Origin: Fimenecus sp045532175
GTDB lineage: Bacteria > Bacillota > Clostridia > Oscillospirales > Acutalibacteraceae
Assembly: GCA_045532175.1 (NCBI GenBank)
Contig: JAZSFK010000065.1
Span: 1 to 49,749 of the forward strand
Direction of reading: 5' to 3'
DNA length: 49,749 bases
The position numbers were made by a program, and so were the translations under genes. Below, in pieces: positions 1-7,876 of this stretch. The notes under the pieces are model-generated. The model was not told the origin of the DNA, did no database searches, and saw only the letters and a program-made list of their open reading frames with translations. How positions within the stretch are numbered: position 1 is the first letter of the stretch; each line of letters starts with the position of its first letter.

Positions 1-960
1 AGCAGCGGTGTAAGCACCGATATACTTCTTAATCTGGTAGCCAAGAATATTTCTTGCAAGTGCGCATTGTTCGTTGCCTTCAGCAGCTGCAGCCTTAAGG
101 TCTCTGTCGTCAGAAGAAAGACATGAAACACCGAGAAGACCGGATTTCTTGTTAAGAAGAGTATCCATTTCCTTAACGGTAAGATTCTCTTTTTCCATAA
201 GGAAAAGAACAACTGATGGGTCAATAGCACCGCAACGAGTACCCATTTCGAGACCATCGAGTGGAGTGAGTCCCATTGTTGTATCGATTACCTTACCATT
301 CTTAACAGCTGTGATTGATGAACCATTACCAAGGTGGCAGGTAACAATCTTAAGGTCTTCAATATTTTTACCCATAACTTCAGCACATCTTGCACTGACA
401 AATTTATGTGATGTACCGTGGAAACCATATCGACGGATTGAATATTTCTTTGAGAGTTCATGAGGAATAGCGAATGTGTATGCTTCTGCCGGCATTGTGC
501 TGTGGAATGCATTATCAAAAACAGCAACCTGAGGAACGTCATTACCGAAAAGCTCAATACTTGCGTTGATACCCATAATATTTGCAGGGTTGTGAAGTGG
601 AGCAAGGTCGTTAAGACTTGCAATACCTGCAATAACTTCATCGTCAATAAGAACACTCTTGTTGAAAAGTGAACCACCCTGAACAACACGGTGACCAACA
701 GCAGTGATTTCACTGATATCGTCGATAACTTTGTATTCACCCTCTGTAAGAGCCTGTTTAACAGCAGCAAAAGCTTCTGTGTGATTGCTCATAGGAGCAT
801 TGTATTCGATTTTCTGTCCGTCAGGAGTTTTGAAACTGATACATGCTTCGGGAGTACCAACTCTTTCACAAATACCTTTTGCAATTACACTTTCATCAGC
901 CATATCGATAAGCTGATATTTAAGTGATGAACTACCTGCGTTAATAACAAGAACTTTCAT
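1..960 (-). CDS. ackA: Acetate kinase, 3' part cut off by window edge
   Basis: Acetate kinase interconverts acetyl phosphate + ADP and acetate + ATP in the cytoplasm, the ATP-yielding end of fermentation. The 320 visible codons begin MKVLVINAGSSSLKYQL, the N-terminal phosphate-binding signature of the ASKHA fold. They continue with VGHRVVQGG, a YGFHGTSHKFVS segment with the family's conserved His, HLGNGSSITAV and GLEMGTRCGAIDP. The family is about 400 residues long, so roughly 80 C-terminal residues lie to the left of the window. The ATG at 960 follows GGAGATG. A promoter with 17-bp spacing lies 50-80 bp upstream. It is divergent from tmcAL, and no pta is in view. Identification is secure. 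Confidence 0.97.
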   Translation of the reverse strand, partial: MKVLVINAGSSSLKYQLIDMADESVIAKGICERVGTPEACISFKTPDGQKIEYNAPMSNHTEAFAAVKQALTEGEYKVIDDISEITAVGHRVVQGGSLFNKSVLIDDEVIAGIASLNDLAPLHNPANIMGINASIELFGNDVPQVAVFDNAFHSTMPAEAYTFAIPHELSKKYSIRRYGFHGTSHKFVSARCAEVMGKNIEDLKIVTCHLGNGSSITAVKNGKVIDTTMGLTPLDGLEMGTRCGAIDPSVVLFLMEKENLTVKEMDTLLNKKSGLLGVSCLSSDDRDLKAAAAEGNEQCALARNILGYQIKKYIGAYTAA

Positions 961-1011
961 TTTAACATCTCCATTTATAAATTTTTCTTGAAGTAATTTT
1001 AAACCTGTATT

Positions 1012-1040
1012 ATTATATACTTATATTTGTCTAATTTCAA
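1012..1040 (-). promoter_or_regulatory. Predicted sigma-A promoter of ackA
   Basis: On the minus strand TTGAAA (1040-1035), a 17-bp spacer and TATAAT (1017-1012) form a near-consensus promoter reading toward ackA. No operator palindrome was recognised. Confidence 0.7.
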
Positions 1041-1073
1041 GGTATTTTATTTATTTAAGTGAGGATATTTTTT

Positions 1074-2249
1074 ATGTCTTTAATTGGTATCGTTTGTGAG
1101 TTTAATCCTTTTCATAATGGCCATAAGTATTTGATAGACTCTGTAAAAAAGCAGGATGACATAGTTATATGTGTTATGAGTGGTAATTATGTACAGCGTG
1201 GTGAACCTGCAATATTCCCAAAGGATATACGTGTTGAAATGGCGCTTAAATGCGGTGCTGATATTGTTTTGGAATTGCCATTTGTCTACGCTACTGCGTC
1301 TGCAGAAATTTTTGCACGAAATGCAGTTAGAATCCTTGATTCAATAGGCTGTGACAAAATTGCTTTTGGTACTGAAAATGCCGGTAGTGATGCATTATCC
1401 GATGTGGTGTATATTTTATTGGATAGTAAATTTGATAGCAAAGTGAGTATGTATTTAAGTGATGGCATAAGTTATCCCGTTGCTCGTCAAAAGGCATTTG
1501 ATGAATATAACTTAACTTTTGATATTTCATCACCAAATAATATTTTAGCGATAGAATATGTTAAGGCAATCAAACAACTGAAATCAAAAATGACACCTGT
1601 TGCGGTTAAAAGAATTGGGGCGGGGTATAACGATAACGTTGCTGTGGATGAATATGCTTCTGCAACACATATTCGTTCACTTATAAACAATAAAGAAGAT
1701 TATAGTAAATATATTCCCGAAAATATTTTGCAAATTTATGAGGAGTCAGTCAAAAATACTGCGTACGTTTCTTATGATAAATATAATTTAATTGCATTAA
1801 CTCTTTTGCGCGAGAAAATCGGTTCTGATTTGAGCAACATTGCAAATATGGCAGAAGGGCTTGAAAATCGTATTGTAGAAACTCTAAAAAACAGTATTGA
1901 TATTAGTGACTTATTTGATAAAGTCAAAACTAAAAGGTTTACTTATTCAAGAATAAGACGTGCGGTTCTGTGTGCTATGTTTGGAGTTACTGAAAGTGAC
2001 CTTATGATTGATGCACCATATTGCAGAATGTTAGGATTTAACACTGAAATAGCAGGAAAGCTGGGCGAAATTGTTAATAACTGTAAATTACCTTTTGTAG
2101 TTAATTATTCCGACTTCTCAAATCTTAATAATTCAGAAATTAAAAGAATTTTTGAGTTGGAAATCAAGACTACTGACATATATAATCTTATGTTATACAA
2201 AAATGACATTTGTTCAAAAGAAATGACATATTCATTGAAAAAAATATAA
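1074..2249 (+). CDS. tmcAL: tRNA(Met) cytidine acetate ligase (TmcAL/YlbM family)
   Basis: TmcAL activates acetate with ATP and transfers the acetyl group to the wobble cytidine (C34) of elongator tRNA-Met, forming ac4C. The protein (391 aa, near the usual 390-420) opens with IGIVCEFNPFHNGHKYLI, the HxGH-type nucleotidyltransferase motif of this family. It also carries VCVMSGNYVQRGEPA-like sequence and RIRRAVLCAMFG. I chose ATG 1074, nine bases after GAGG; an in-frame GTG at 1059 lies upstream of that ribosome site. It is divergent from ackA, whose product also handles acetate. The gene stands alone before the rpiR operon, and no terminator was seen after it. Confidence 0.93.
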   Translation: MSLIGIVCEFNPFHNGHKYLIDSVKKQDDIVICVMSGNYVQRGEPAIFPKDIRVEMALKCGADIVLELPFVYATASAEIFARNAVRILDSIGCDKIAFGTENAGSDALSDVVYILLDSKFDSKVSMYLSDGISYPVARQKAFDEYNLTFDISSPNNILAIEYVKAIKQLKSKMTPVAVKRIGAGYNDNVAVDEYASATHIRSLINNKEDYSKYIPENILQIYEESVKNTAYVSYDKYNLIALTLLREKIGSDLSNIANMAEGLENRIVETLKNSIDISDLFDKVKTKRFTYSRIRRAVLCAMFGVTESDLMIDAPYCRMLGFNTEIAGKLGEIVNNCKLPFVVNYSDFSNLNNSEIKRIFELEIKTTDIYNLMLYKNDICSKEMTYSLKKI

Positions 2250-2277
2250 TATTTTGCAGGAAAACTTGCAGATTTTA

Positions 2278-2306
2278 TTGCTTTTTTGTCTTGATAAATG
2301 TATAAT
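2278..2306 (+). promoter_or_regulatory. Predicted promoter of the rpiR-ispH/S1 operon
   Basis: TTGCTT (2278-2283), a 17-bp spacer and a perfect TATAAT (2301-2306) lie 41 bp upstream of the regulator start. The genes that follow overlap head to tail, so this may drive all five. Confidence 0.55.
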
Positions 2307-2346
2307 TATAAAGATATGTTGATAATTAATTTGGAGATGTTTGCAG

Positions 2347-3222
2347 ATGAAATCTTTAAATTTTTCAAATGTGGATTTAACAACAAAAAAGCTTTCTAAA
2401 GGACACAAAAAGCTTATTAAATACATATCTGAAAATTATGATAAAGCAGCTTTTATGACTGCATCAAAACTTGGTGAAACAGTTGGAGTCAGCGAATCTA
2501 CGGTTGTTCGTTTTGCGTCCGAAATGGGATATAAGGGTTATCCGGAATTGCAAAAAGAACTACAGCAGATGATTAAATCTAAACTGACAGCCGTTCAAAG
2601 AATGGAAGTATCAAGTAATCTTATAGGAGAAGACGATGCCATTAAAAAGGTTTTGAATGGTGATATTGAATTGATTCGTGATACACTTGATTCTGTAAGC
2701 GATACAGAATTTAAAAATGCAGTTGAAATAATAAATAAAGCAAGTAAAATTTATATTCTCGGAGTTAGAAGTTCTGCTGCATTGGCAAGCTTCTTGTATT
2801 TCTATCTTCATCCTGTTTTTGAAAATGTTGTGCTTGTCGATACGTCAAGTGGCAGCGAGATGTTTGAACAGATGTTTAGAATTAGTGAGAATGATGTTTG
2901 TGTTGCAATCAGTTTTCCAAGATACTCAAAGCAGACTATTAATGCGCTTAGATTTATAAATGACAGGGGAACAAAAATTATTGCTATAACGGATTCTGCT
3001 GTTTCCCCAATTGCGGAATATGCCGATACGTTACTTGTTGCAAAAAGTGATATGGTTTCTGTTGTTGATTCACTTGTTGCACCTTTAAGCCTTATAAATG
3101 CTCTTATTGTTGCACTTACTTTTAGCCGAAGAGAAGAAGTTTACAATAATTTCAATAAACTTGAAAGCATTTGGGATGAATATCAGGTTTATGATAAATC
3201 CGATGGTGATGAAAATGAGTAA
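2347..3222 (+). CDS. RpiR/MurR-family transcriptional regulator (HTH + SIS)
   Basis: This is a DNA-binding regulator that normally senses a phosphosugar. Residues 1-77 form the RpiR-type helix-turn-helix, with the recognition segment VGVSESTVVRFASEMGYKGY. Residues about 110-270 form an SIS sugar-isomerase domain (IYILGVRSSAALASF, VCVAISFPRYSKQTI, IIAITDSAVSPIAEYAD). The length of 291 aa is typical. ATG 2347 lies ten bases after GGAG; a TTG at 2341 is too close to that site. The 3' end overlaps the next gene by 8 bp. The ligand is unknown. It is unusual to find it heading an operon of housekeeping genes (cmk, plsC, ispH) rather than sugar genes. Confidence 0.9.
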   Translation: MKSLNFSNVDLTTKKLSKGHKKLIKYISENYDKAAFMTASKLGETVGVSESTVVRFASEMGYKGYPELQKELQQMIKSKLTAVQRMEVSSNLIGEDDAIKKVLNGDIELIRDTLDSVSDTEFKNAVEIINKASKIYILGVRSSAALASFLYFYLHPVFENVVLVDTSSGSEMFEQMFRISENDVCVAISFPRYSKQTINALRFINDRGTKIIAITDSAVSPIAEYADTLLVAKSDMVSVVDSLVAPLSLINALIVALTFSRREEVYNNFNKLESIWDEYQVYDKSDGDENE

Positions 3223-4480
3223 TAAAGTAATTGTTATCGGTGCAGGTGCAGCAGGTACTATGGCAGCAGGAACCGCTGCTGAAAATGGTGCGGATGTACT
3301 ATTATTAGAAAGAAATGAAAAGATTGCTCGTAAGGTTATGATTACCGGTAAGGGCAGATGTAATGTAACTAACAATGTAACTGATGTTCAGGAGTTTATC
3401 TCAAATATTCCCGGTAATGGCAGATTCTTATACAGTGCTTTTTCTTCGTTTAATTCACAGGATGTAATTGATTTTTTTGAGGATTATGGTGTAAAGCTTA
3501 AGGTTGAACGCGGAAATCGTGTCTTCCCGGTAAGTGATAAGGCAGTTGATATTGTTGATGCGCTTAATCGCTACATAACAGATTCAGGAGTTCAAAGGAA
3601 AACCGAAAGAGTCAACAGAATAGTTACCGAAAACAATATTGTAAAAGGTGTTGAAACAGAGTCAGGAAATTTTTATGATTGTGACTCTGTGATTGTTGCA
3701 ACAGGTGGTCTTTCTTATCCCAGAACAGGTTCAAGTGGCGACGGATACAAATTTGCAAAGGCTTTAGGTCATACAGTTACAGAATTACGACCATCTCTTT
3801 CAGCTTTAGTTTGTCGAGATGGCCTGTGTAGTGAATGTATGGGTCTTTCCTTAAAAAATGTTGCGATAAGGGTTTACGATACAAAAAAGAAAAAAGAAAT
3901 ATATGATGATTTTGGAGAAATGCTGTTTACGCATTTTGGTGTGTCCGGTCCGATGATTCTCTCTGCAAGTGCACATATGAGAGATATGGAGAAGGAAAGG
4001 TATGAACTTTATATTGATTTAAAACCTGCCTTATCTAATGAAAAACTTGATGCGAGAATTCTTCGTGATTTTGCCGAAAACAGTAACAAATCAATTTCTA
4101 ATGTATTGTCGTTGCTCTTACCAAAATCGTTGATTTCTCCTGTTTTAAGATTATCAAAAATCAAACCGAGTGAAAAGATTAATCAAATAACTAAAGAAAT
4201 GCGATTAAACCTTATAGATACTATAAAGGGATTAAAGCTTACCGTTATGGATTTTAATGATATTTCCGAGGCGATTGTTACCTCAGGAGGTATAAAAATC
4301 AGTGAAATAAATCCTAAAACAATGGAAAGTAAGCTGTGTGAGGGCTTATATTTCGCAGGGGAGATTATTGATTGTGACGGATATACAGGCGGTTTTAATT
4401 TACAAATCGCATTTTCAACAGGACATTTAGCAGGAATATCTGCAAGTAATAAGAATAGTGAGGAATGGTGTTATGATTAA
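3215..4480 (+). CDS. HI0933/YhiN-family FAD-dependent oxidoreductase
   Basis: This is a 421-aa flavoprotein of the HI0933 (YhiN, BaiN-like) family. It begins with a Rossmann dinucleotide-binding motif (VIVIGAGAAGTMAAGTAAE) followed by the family signatures KVMITGKGRCNVTN, VIVATGGLSYPRTGSSGDGY, FTHFGVSGPMIL and, near the C terminus, GLYFAGEIIDCDGYTGGFN. The substrate of most members is unknown; a few are described as aminoacetone oxidases or bile-acid reductases, so no reaction is assigned. The start is ATG 3215 (or 3209) behind GGTGAT, overlapping the regulator by 8 bp. The longer upstream open frame is antisense-like and rejected. It overlaps cmk by 8 bp. In related Clostridia this family often sits beside cmk. 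Confidence 0.9.
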   Translation: MSNKVIVIGAGAAGTMAAGTAAENGADVLLLERNEKIARKVMITGKGRCNVTNNVTDVQEFISNIPGNGRFLYSAFSSFNSQDVIDFFEDYGVKLKVERGNRVFPVSDKAVDIVDALNRYITDSGVQRKTERVNRIVTENNIVKGVETESGNFYDCDSVIVATGGLSYPRTGSSGDGYKFAKALGHTVTELRPSLSALVCRDGLCSECMGLSLKNVAIRVYDTKKKKEIYDDFGEMLFTHFGVSGPMILSASAHMRDMEKERYELYIDLKPALSNEKLDARILRDFAENSNKSISNVLSLLLPKSLISPVLRLSKIKPSEKINQITKEMRLNLIDTIKGLKLTVMDFNDISEAIVTSGGIKISEINPKTMESKLCEGLYFAGEIIDCDGYTGGFNLQIAFSTGHLAGISASNKNSEEWCYD

Positions 4481-5135
4481 TGTAGCAATTGACGGTCCTG
4501 CCGGAGCAGGAAAAAGCACGGTTGCACGTGCTGCTGCGAAGGAACTGGGCTTTATTTATGTTGATACAGGAGCACTTTACAGAGCAGTTGGTGTGTTTTG
4601 CCTGCGTAACAATATTGTTACAAAAGATGTTGATGCGGTTGGAACAATATTAGAGGATATTACGGTTGAACTCAAGTTCATTGATGGAATTCAGCATGTA
4701 TTTCTAAATGGTGTTGATGTTTCAACAGAAATCAGACTTCCCGAGGCTTCAATGGCGGCGTCAAATGTGTCAGCAATTCCATCAGTCAGAGCATTTTTGT
4801 TTGACTTGCAGAGAGATATTGCTGCGAAAAATAATTGCCTTATGGATGGCAGAGATATTGGCACTGTGGTTCTTCCGAATGCGCAGGTTAAAATTTTCTT
4901 AACTGCTGACCCGGAAGAAAGAGCAAAGAGAAGATTTCTAGAATTACAGGAGAAGGGTAGTACAGTTACATTTAAAGAAGTACTTGACGATTTGCTTGTT
5001 CGTGATTACAATGACTCACATCGTGAAATTGCACCGCTTAAACCTGCAGAAGATTCTGTTGTAATCAATACAACAGGGTTAACACTCGAAGAATCAATTA
5101 ACAAAATTATAGAAACCGTTAAGGAGAAAATGTAA
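4473..5135 (+). CDS. cmk: (d)CMP kinase
   Basis: Cytidylate kinase phosphorylates CMP and dCMP with ATP, recycling nucleotides from RNA and phospholipid turnover. The 220-aa protein has the P-loop VAIDGPAGAGKSTVARAAA at residues 4-22, YVDTGALYRAVG, the family-specific LMDGRDIGTVVLPNA and the RxxxR lid region (EERAKRRFLEL). The length is typical. ATG 4473 is nine bases after GAGG; a GTG at 4458 lies upstream of that site. It overlaps the flavoprotein gene by 8 bp and plsC by one base (TAATG), so the genes are probably translationally coupled. A second, distant cytidylate-kinase-like protein is encoded at 19757-20383. Confidence 0.97.
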   Translation: MINVAIDGPAGAGKSTVARAAAKELGFIYVDTGALYRAVGVFCLRNNIVTKDVDAVGTILEDITVELKFIDGIQHVFLNGVDVSTEIRLPEASMAASNVSAIPSVRAFLFDLQRDIAAKNNCLMDGRDIGTVVLPNAQVKIFLTADPEERAKRRFLELQEKGSTVTFKEVLDDLLVRDYNDSHREIAPLKPAEDSVVINTTGLTLEESINKIIETVKEKM

Positions 5136-5797
5136 TGTCAGAGAAAAAATATTTTGATTTTACTAATTATGAAACCCACAAAGGCTTTAATTTGTACAGA
5201 CCCTTAAGCAATTTTTGCTGCAAAACACGTGTTAAACTAATAGTTGAGGGTGAAGAGAATATTGACCGCGATGATGGATTTATTATTGCAGCAAACCATT
5301 CAATTATTTATGACCCAATCTTTGTTGCCACAGCATCTAAAAAGAGACTGCTTCATTTTGTTGCAAAATATGAAGCATTTAAGAATCCAATAGCAAGAGC
5401 AATTTTAACAAGCTGTAATGCTTTTCCGATTGTTCGTGGTAAGGGTGATTTACAAGCGCTTAACTATGCAAGTGACCTTGTAAAAAAGGGTAAAGCACTC
5501 TGCATTTTTCCTGAGGGTACACGTTCAAGAGATGGTTACCCCAAAAAAGCGAAGTCTGGCGTAGCTCTTATTGCACGAAATGCGCAGTGCGATGTTATAC
5601 CAACTGCTATTTGTGTTGAAGAAAGAGGCAAATTTGGTGCCAGAGTTTTCGTAAAATTCGGTGAAGCAATCAAATACGAAGATATGAACTTTACTGAAGA
5701 TGGCGGAAACAAGGAAAACAAAGAAGTTGCGAATATGATTATGGATAAAATTGTCCTTCTTTGGAGGGAGTGCAGAAAACAATGCAAGTCAAAATAA
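5135..5797 (+). CDS. plsC: 1-acyl-sn-glycerol-3-phosphate acyltransferase (PlsC family)
   Basis: PlsC acylates lysophosphatidic acid to phosphatidic acid at the inner face of the membrane, the second step of phospholipid synthesis. The 220-aa protein has the catalytic H-x4-D motif (ANHSIIYDPIF), AFPIVRGKGD and the substrate-binding FPEGTRSRDG, in the right order and spacing. No strong membrane segment is seen. The start codon overlaps the cmk stop. The cmk-plsC-ispH/rpsA order is a common Clostridial arrangement. The end overlaps the next gene by 16 bp. Confidence 0.94.
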   Translation: MSEKKYFDFTNYETHKGFNLYRPLSNFCCKTRVKLIVEGEENIDRDDGFIIAANHSIIYDPIFVATASKKRLLHFVAKYEAFKNPIARAILTSCNAFPIVRGKGDLQALNYASDLVKKGKALCIFPEGTRSRDGYPKKAKSGVALIARNAQCDVIPTAICVEERGKFGARVFVKFGEAIKYEDMNFTEDGGNKENKEVANMIMDKIVLLWRECRKQCKSK

Positions 5798-7791
5798 CTC
5801 TTGCAAAAACTGCAGGATTTTGCTTTGGTGTCAATCGTGCTGTAAACATGCTTTATGACTTGATTTCCAAAGGTGAGAACATCTGTACACTCGGTCCTAT
5901 AATTCATAATCCTCAGGTTATTGATGACTTACAAAGCAAAGGCGTTACAATACTTGATGACATAAAAAATGCATCAGACGACAGAAAGGTTGTCATTCGA
6001 ACTCACGGCGTTGAAAAAAATGTTTTAAAGTATTGTAAGGATAATTCCTTGGATTATATTGATGCAACGTGTCCTTTTGTTAAGAAAATTCATAAAATTG
6101 TTGAAAAGAATTCAAGTGAAATAATGCCGGTTCTTATCGCAGGTGATAAAAACCATCCCGAGGTTATAGGGATTGAAAGCTATTGCGTAGGAGATTGCTT
6201 TATATTTAATTCCTGCGATGAATTGGAGGAAATATTTAAAAATCACAGTTTCAATAAGGAAAATCCGTTTATTGTTGTTTCACAGACAACTTTCAGCATA
6301 AAAGAGTGGAAAAAATGTGTAAAAATTATAAATTTACACTATACAAATGCAAATATTTTTGATACAATATGTAGTGCGACCGAAGAAAGACAGGCAGAAG
6401 CACTATTATTGTCAAAGAAAAATGACGCTATGATAATAGTAGGTGGTAGGACAAGCTCAAATACTGCAAAATTAAAAGCAGTTTGCGAACCTAATTGCCC
6501 GACTTATTTGATTGAAACGGCTGATGAGCTTTTGGACATAGCTTTTGGTGATGTTCAATCAATAGGCGTTACTGCGGGTGCATCAACTCCCGACGGTATA
6601 ATTAAGGAGGTACTAAAAACTATGTCCGAGAAATTTGAAAATGCAAACACAATTAATATGGAGGAGACAGGCTTTGAGCAGATGCTTGAGGAATCATTAA
6701 ACAGTATGAGTTCTGACCAGAATGTTATTGGTACTGTTGTTGGTTTCACAGCAACCGAAATTCAGGTTGAAATTGCAGGCAGAAAGCACACAGGCTATGT
6801 GTCTTTTGATGAATATAGTGATGACCCATCAGCTGACCCAAAAGCAGAGCTTAAAGTTGGCGATGAAATCAAACTTCGCATTATGAAGACAAATGATGTT
6901 GAAGGCACAATTAAGCTTTCAAAACGTCTTTATGACCGTGGTGCAATTTGGGAAAATATTGAAGCAGACGACACAATTCATACAGGTGTTGTTACCGGTA
7001 TCGTTGGAGATAACAAAGGCGTATTCGTACAGAGTGGTGCAATTAAAGTATTTGTTCCAGCTTCTCTTGCTAAAATGAGAAAGAATGATTCTCTTGAAGA
7101 CCTTGTTAAGACAACTGTGGAATACAAAATCATTGAAGTTAATAAGATGAGAAGAAAAGTTGTAGGCTCAATTCGTGAAGTTGCCGCTGCTAAAAAGAGA
7201 GAGGTTGAAGATGCATTCTGGGCAAATGTTAGTGAAGGTGCTGTTTATACCGGTTCTGTAAGAAGCCTTACAAACTATGGTGCGTTCGTTGACCTTGGCG
7301 GTGTTGATGGTATGGTACATATCTCTGAACTTTCATGGCAGAGAATCAAGCACCCGTCAGAGGTTGTTAAAGTTGGCGATACTGTTGAAGTGTACGTTAA
7401 GGAACTTGACAGAGAAAACAAGAAAATCTCCCTTGGTTATAAGAAGGTTGAAGATAATCCATGGGAAATCCTCAGACGTGATTATCCTGTTGACAGTGAA
7501 GTTGATGCAAAGATTGTTAGTCTTACATCATTTGGCGCATTTGCACAGATTATTCCCGGTGTAGATGGTCTTGTTCATATTTCACAGATTGCTCATAAGC
7601 ACATCGGTACACCTGCAGAAGTACTTAAGGTTGGCGAAGTAGTTAAGGCAAAGATTATGGAAATCGACTTTGATAAGAAGAGAGTTAGCCTTTCAATCAA
7701 AGCTTTAATCGACCCACCGGTTGCTGAAGAAGCTCCTGTTGAAGAAGCAGTTGCTGAAGAGGTTAGTGCTGAAGCTCCTGTTGAAGAATAA
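5782..7791 (+). CDS. ispH: IspH (HMBPP reductase) fused to ribosomal protein S1
   Basis: Residues 1-280 are IspH, the [4Fe-4S] enzyme that reduces HMBPP to IPP and DMAPP in the MEP isoprenoid pathway. Cluster cysteines C14 (AGFCFGV), C97 (ATCPFV) and C197 (ICSATEERQ), plus H75, HPE at 125-127 and TAGASTPDG, are present. From residue 281 the protein is S1: four S1 RNA-binding repeats (about 305-372, 390-455, 480-550, 565-640), the last two with GAF and VDGxVHIS motifs, then an acidic Glu/Ala tail. Total length is 669 aa. ATG 5782 follows GGAGGGAG. This fusion is known in Clostridia. A strong ribosome site and an in-frame ATG at 6622 lie exactly at the joint (separate entry). Confidence 0.95.
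   Translation: MQVKITLAKTAGFCFGVNRAVNMLYDLISKGENICTLGPIIHNPQVIDDLQSKGVTILDDIKNASDDRKVVIRTHGVEKNVLKYCKDNSLDYIDATCPFVKKIHKIVEKNSSEIMPVLIAGDKNHPEVIGIESYCVGDCFIFNSCDELEEIFKNHSFNKENPFIVVSQTTFSIKEWKKCVKIINLHYTNANIFDTICSATEERQAEALLLSKKNDAMIIVGGRTSSNTAKLKAVCEPNCPTYLIETADELLDIAFGDVQSIGVTAGASTPDGIIKEVLKTMSEKFENANTINMEETGFEQMLEESLNSMSSDQNVIGTVVGFTATEIQVEIAGRKHTGYVSFDEYSDDPSADPKAELKVGDEIKLRIMKTNDVEGTIKLSKRLYDRGAIWENIEADDTIHTGVVTGIVGDNKGVFVQSGAIKVFVPASLAKMRKNDSLEDLVKTTVEYKIIEVNKMRRKVVGSIREVAAAKKREVEDAFWANVSEGAVYTGSVRSLTNYGAFVDLGGVDGMVHISELSWQRIKHPSEVVKVGDTVEVYVKELDRENKKISLGYKKVEDNPWEILRRDYPVDSEVDAKIVSLTSFGAFAQIIPGVDGLVHISQIAHKHIGTPAEVLKVGEVVKAKIMEIDFDKKRVSLSIKALIDPPVAEEAPVEEAVAEEVSAEAPVEE
6604..6624 (+). 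promoter_or_regulatory. Internal ribosome binding site and in-frame ATG at the ispH/S1 joint
   Basis: AAGGAGG at 6604-6610 and ATG at 6622-6624 (11-base spacing) are in frame with the fusion, at codon 281. Starting here would give a 389-aa free S1 with all four repeats, beginning MSEKFENANT. The Shine-Dalgarno also encodes Ile-Lys-Glu-Val of the last IspH helix. This is probably the original rpsA start retained after the ispH stop codon was lost. That history and its present use are inference. Confidence 0.6.
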
Positions 7792-7819
7792 TTAATTCGG
7801 CATTAAGGCCGTAAATAGT

Positions 7820-7857
7820 CAGGTCAGATGATGCAAAACACCGTCTGACCTGTTTTG
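7820..7857 (+). terminator. Rho-independent terminator of the rpiR-ispH/S1 operon
   Basis: A 9-bp stem, CAGGTCAGA (7820-7828) with TCTGACCTG (7844-7852), is followed by TTTTG. It lies 28 bp after the S1 stop and just before the GH27 ribosome site. Confidence 0.8.
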
Positions 7858-7876
7858 TATTTATGAGGTAATATTT

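Noticed and set aside
288..770. A 160-codon minus-strand frame at the left end
   Set aside because: It lies in another reading frame of the acetate kinase gene, whose protein is clearly recognised across the same bases.
3098..3214. Upstream extension of the HI0933-type flavoprotein
   Set aside because: The extra residues lie inside the rpiR gene and show no homology. The Rossmann motif starts right after ATG 3215, which has its own ribosome site.
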